Assembly (NCBI GenBank): GCA_001465935.1 | Contig: LNKV01000011.1 | Location: 188,743 to 252,742, forward strand | Length of the DNA stretch: 64,000 nucleotides | Source: Clarireedia homoeocarpa | Lineage: Eukaryota > Ascomycota > Leotiomycetes > Helotiales > Rutstroemiaceae | Reading direction: 5' to 3' | Shown here: piece by piece, positions 59,741 through 64,000 of the stretch | How positions within the stretch are numbered: the first letter of the stretch is position 1 | Layout: every line of letters starts with the position of its first letter | Program-made: the position numbers and the translations under genes | Notes under the pieces: generated by a model | The model's input: only the letters and a program-made list of their open reading frames with translations | The model's database searches: none | What the model was told of the DNA's origin: nothing

Positions 59741-61583
59741 ACTGAAGATCCATCAGAGACCTCGCATACCTCTGCGGTTATCTGTTTGAAAATTCGGTAT
59801 CCGATCAACCGGAACCGTGTCTTCGATAGAACATGTTTCGAAGTAGCATCGCCTTAACATCCCTTTTAACAAAGTGAAGTCTAGGGGCACTTCTCAAGCA
59901 CTAGGCAAGTCGTACCTCTCACAAGCATTGATATAGTTGGGAAAGAGCTGAAATTCCAGTTTCTCAGCTCCGTTAATCCCAAATAGTGAGCCCGAGTCGA
60001 AGCAATGGGAGGAAATGAGGCGCCAGTGAACGCTTGCGGGGAAAAACAGCCAATGCTACGATTTCTTAGATATCACCGGCACCCACGGTACAAGACTGAA
60101 GGAACTACGGCGTGAAAAAAGAGCGACTAAAGTCTCACTTGTTGTCTACGATGACTACACCTCTCATATCGACATGGAGTTTCAACATCCCAGCTTGAGG
60201 GTTGGGCAGACTCCCATGTAATGAAACCACAATCTTACCACTTCTTCCACCTTTTGGTAAGATCGGCACTGGTCCATCCGGTATATCCAAAAAGGAGAAC
60301 ATTTGATTCCACCTATCAATCTTAAACTAGCTTCGCTTTTCTTCCCGCCTTTGCTGGCGTAGCAGGTTCTTAGAGGTTCATCCGAGCCAACAGCTTCCGA
60401 ACCAGATAATGGGCCAAATAATCAAAATCCATGATGAAATTGTCTGCTGAGGAATGTGTTGGTGGAGAAATTCTGAAACCGTGCAGTGGCAAGGGGAGAA
60501 TATGTTAATGACAGTCCGGATATTTCCCCGGTGAATTATGAACACGCGACTACTGTAGATTTTGCGGGGTGTTTTTGCGGGGCCCCGGTTTTGCAGCATT
60601 ACACCGGGGAGTTTGGTCTTTCGGTCTTTTCCAAAAAAAAAAAAAACACCGAATATTGGACCAACTCGATACAGGAATTAAACTTTGCCTGTTCACTGCT
60701 TCAAATTCACTCTATCCGCGGCAGCGGTCTTTTGACTAGTTACAATCTAGAGACACAAAAGAAATATACGTTCGGCCCTATGGAGGGGTTGAACACCTGG
60801 GTAGGAAATATTATCTCTTGGCGAATTTAGAGAAGGTATATGTTGCGGATAGTTCTGCAGCTAAAGTTATCACAGCCCATTTCCACGATATTGAATCACA
60901 GTATGAATCTTGGAGATGCAGCTCAAGTATAAAGTACATCATCAATATAATCGGCGAGTCAGAGAACCACAATACACCCCGGTATCATCAGAGATTAAGA
61001 GATAGGAGACGTCGGGTTGATAAACTCGGACCAACGAATGGCATTAATTTGCGAGGAATCGAGGATGAGCTTACATACATGCTTAACCTAACCTGTCTGA
61101 TGAACTGCTTTGCCAACGAAACCAATAAGATTGGAAGTAGGGCTTAGGAATAAGTGTCAACCAAGTCATGGCACAAACGAACAGCTCGTGGAGCAAGGTT
61201 ACTTGCAAATGACATCTTGGTATACAACTGTCAGCAGGAAAAAGAAGTATTTAGCCTGTCAAGCTAGATTCTCCACCATATCCTCACCCCGGAAATTCCA
61301 ACGTATTCCCAATCCACCAATGAGATACACATTTGTATTCCAGAGCTCGAATATCATACCTAGCAGCAGCAATCTACCGCCAGACGTGCAAGTTCAAGAG
61401 TCCTGAGCTGCTGGTAGTACTATCACGCGACATGCTGCATGGAACCATGGATCGACCAACTTGTATAAAGAGCAAGCGATACCACCAGTGCTCAAGAGAG
61501 TGTCCATTATACAGCATCTGATTCTTACTCGTTTCTTTTAATCAAACCTGTATCAAGTCAGCCAAGCACTATATTCTACCGCC
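59741..61583. other. Gene-poor region upstream of the polygalacturonase gene
   Basis: Two longer frames (60486-60830 and 60818-61147, about 110 codons each) overlap and could be pieces of one decayed gene. I do not recognise them. A 14-nt A run lies at about 60632-60646. The last few hundred bases should hold the polygalacturonase promoter. Confidence 0.35.
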
Positions 61584-63220
61584 ATGATGCGCACCACATT
61601 AGCGCTGCTGGCAGTTTTCGCCGCTCCTATTATCGCCAACCCTGTGGCTATGCCCATCCCAACAGCTGCTCCAAGTCCAAAGGAGGTCGAGGTTGCTCTT
61701 GCTAAGCGTGCGGTGACTTGCACCTTCAGCGGTACTCTCGGATATTCGTCTGCCATTCAGTCCAAAGCCTCCTGCGATACTATCTACCTCAATACATTGA
61801 CTGTTCCAGCCGGTGTCACTCTTGACATGACGGGACTGAAAAACAACGCGCAGGTCATTTTTCAGGGAAAGACCACCTTCTCCTATGTAAGTCCACTACT
61901 GCAGCCGAGACTCATGATTCAAGTCACCATCAACACTCGCAAACCAAATACTCTGATTTGGAGGCATTTGTTGACAGCTGAGGATTGCATGGCGAAGACT
62001 AAAAACAAATACTTACGTTTTTATAGAAAGAATGGGCAGGCCCTCTGTTCGCTGTCAGTGGCACAGGAATCACTGTCACTGGTGCATCTGGTTCCAGCTT
62101 GGATGGACTAGGAGCTTCGTAAGTACAGTTTCTCTTGTTTTTTATAATTTCGAGGGGTTCAGAGCATGTTATTATCCTAAAGTATCCCCAGAGAAACAAC
62201 TTGCGGACCAGCTTTCATTCATTATGACCACAGGACTACGTAGAAGACAAGCATACTGACCTTTGTTCTTCAGGTATTGGGACGGCGGCGGAGGCAACTC
62301 TGGCAAAACCAAACCTAAATTTTTCCAAGCCCATAACATCGTCAACGGTGTGGTTTCGCACCTGACGATTTTAAACCCTCCTGTTCAAGTCTTCAGCATC
62401 AACACCTGCACTAACACTCATTTCGATTCCATTACAATCAATGCTTCAGCGGGCGATGCACTCGCTAAGAACACTGACGCATTTGACATTGGCTCTTCTG
62501 ATGGTATCACCATTAGTATGTCCTGCCTGCATTTCCTTTCCTCATTTTCTGGCTTGTTTTGGTCTTTTTCTAACGTCTAAAAGCTGGCGCCACTGTCTAC
62601 AATCAAGACGACTGTGTTGCTGTCAATTCTGGGACTAATATCATTTTCACGGGCGGTTATTGCTCAGGAGGCCATGGTCTCAGCATCGGCTCTGTGGGCG
62701 GCCGGACTAATAATGTCGTCAACGGAGTTCAATTCTTGTCATCGACTGTGACGAAATCTGTTCAAGGTAATCCACCTTTTTCCTAATGCTATCCGCATAT
62801 CTCCTAACAAATGACTACAGCTATCCGAGTCAAAGCTACTGCTGGCGACACTGGAACGATCAACGGTGTCACATACAGCGGCATTACTATGTCCTCCATT
62901 TCAAAGTACGGCATTCTCATTGAGCAGAACTACGACGGTGGAGATCTTCACGGAACCCCTACCAGTGGCATCCCAATTACCGGCTTGACCATCAAAAGCA
63001 TCACAGGGAGTGGAGCTGTTTCAAGTTCCGGATACGATGTTGTCATCACTTGTGGATCTTCGACTTCCTGTACCGGCTGGACGTGGTCCGGCGTCACTGT
63101 TACAGGCGGCAAGAAGTACGCCAGCTGTACTAAGTAAGCCCTTCTTTCCTGTCCAATTTCTCACTCTGATTTCTTGGCTAACATTGCTGTAGTGTTCCTA
63201 GTGTGACTGCCTGCTCGTAG
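61584..63220 (+). CDS. Secreted endopolygalacturonase (GH28)
   Basis: Pectin-degrading enzyme that hydrolyses alpha-1,4-galacturonan in the plant cell wall. Exons 61584-61886, 62027-62118, 62274-62515, 62584-62766, 62821-63133 and 63193-63220 code 386 residues. The signal peptide is about 1-18, then a propeptide ending in Lys41-Arg42, a Kex2 site, before AVTCTFSG. GH28 active-site motifs are all present: Asn198-Thr199-Asp200 (NTDAFD), Asp221-Asp222 (QDDC), His243 (GHGLSIGSVGG), Arg276 and Lys278 (RVK, where many family members have RIK), and the YGILIEQNY strand. The protein ends in VPSVTACS from a 28-nt last exon. All five joins keep frame and reading is intact, in contrast to the relics upstream. 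A virulence role is inferred from family knowledge only. Confidence 0.95.
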
Positions 63221-64000
63221 AAAGGATTGGAAAAGGATCTGCTCTGGAATCCTTTCAATTCTAGTCAACTCAGAACTATTCTCTTCAGGTCTTCAGAAAG
63301 TCGGTTCTCAGTACATAGTTAAACCTTCATTTGCACATATTACTTCATGTATATAAACCTCCGAATCCAGAACCAATTTGGAATTAAAATAGCTCTCTAG
63401 CAAAATAGCAAGAGTTTTGAGATTCACAGTTGTCTAGACTCCAAATCCCAAAAAACCTGGATAGGCGCCCTTAGTATGCTGTTGCTAGCACCTCATACAC
63501 TGATCCTGCGATCGGCGCATCTATAGTTCTGTCTCTCAGCTCGAGATCGTAACTATCGGTCTTCCCTTCTAGCCCTTTAGCACGTGAGATCTGGGTTTAG
63601 CCACGTATATGGTCTCAGCAATAGGATAGGCGGGCCATGTGCGATGAGGTAAATCGAGATGTCAGATGTGTCTCCAGCATGGTCGACGACGCGAATGATA
63701 CCTTCTAACAATCCATAAGTACGAGGAGAAACATGGTAAACCACTGCATGATGTCTCTAGTAGAGATATGATATCCATGTAATGAATTTCAATGTCGTCA
63801 GCATGGAGTAAGAATGTTCCTACTTCCCGCATTTGCGGAGTCAATCGATACTTCCACTGAATCATCATGAACTAGCCACACGGCTTTCTGCTATTGCTTT
63901 AAGTGGAGAGTGAGTTGAAGGAAGGGTTGAAGGAGCAACAGATAGAGGATTGGATGAAATAGGTGGAGGAGGTGGATAAGGGGGGAGTGGTTGGGGGAGT
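63221..64000. other. Right edge, no gene seen
   Basis: Probable 3' UTR of the polygalacturonase gene, then AT-rich sequence. The window ends in a purine-rich GGTGGAGGAGG-like run. Confidence 0.4.

Noticed and set aside
60486..61147. Possible gene in two overlapping 110-codon frames
   Set aside because: Unrecognised and broken. Kept only as a note, not as a coding sequence.

Overview
This is nuclear DNA of a filamentous ascomycete. The genes carry short introns of about 50-70 nt with GTAHGT-like donors and CTRAC branch sites. The conserved genes are typical Pezizomycotina. A secreted GH28 endopolygalacturonase, repeat-rich spacers and decayed gene relics suggest a plant-associated leotiomycete, perhaps Sclerotiniaceae (inference only). 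No bacterial or organellar features were seen.

Layout. 0.6-2.9 kb: a divergent pair, TRAPP subunit Bet3 (-) and the U5 snRNP WD40 protein (+). 3.4 kb: a 67-nt near-perfect palindrome. 4.7-6.0 kb: a membrane protein with PPxY motifs. 6.9-8.2 kb: an unrecognised polytopic membrane protein. 9.0-10.5 kb: a cyclophilin-RRM protein (PPIL4 type, -). 13.6-15.2 kb: a Zn2Cys6 regulator. 18.8-19.5 kb: ribosomal protein S24 (-). 19.8-21.3 kb: a FAM86/Efm-type methyltransferase. 21.8-23.3 kb: an arrestin-like ubiquitin-ligase adaptor (-). 23.8-24.4 kb: an MFS relic. 25.0-27.0 kb: an intact six-exon MFS transporter (-).

28.4-34.6 kb is the accessory core. A secreted Kex2-processed repeat-peptide precursor and a decayed paralogue lie in two copies of a segmental duplication, with a broken protein-kinase/pseudokinase gene between them. 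The precursor alternates two different peptides between Lys-Arg sites. Its present stop codon arises from one extra base in what would be another Lys-Arg site.

35.8-39.0 kb: a Boi-type SH3-SAM-PH polarity protein (-). 41.7-45.5 kb: an SP-RING (Siz/PIAS-like) protein. 46.2-47.1 kb: a conserved fungal protein (-), divergent from the CTNNBL1-like armadillo protein (47.6-49.6 kb). 52.0-54.3 kb: an F-box protein (-). 54.3-61.5 kb is gene-poor, with relics of an FAD oxidoreductase, a Zn2Cys6 regulator and a diverged direct repeat. It ends at the endopolygalacturonase (61.6-63.2 kb).

Themes: spliceosome-associated factors (U5-40K, PPIL4-like, CTNNBL1-like), ubiquitin/SUMO adaptors (two PY-motif proteins, an F-box protein, an SP-RING protein), and a secreted/accessory set (repeat-peptide precursor, polygalacturonase, MFS). 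Exon joins were read by eye from splice signals, phase and family conservation. Transcript data were not available.
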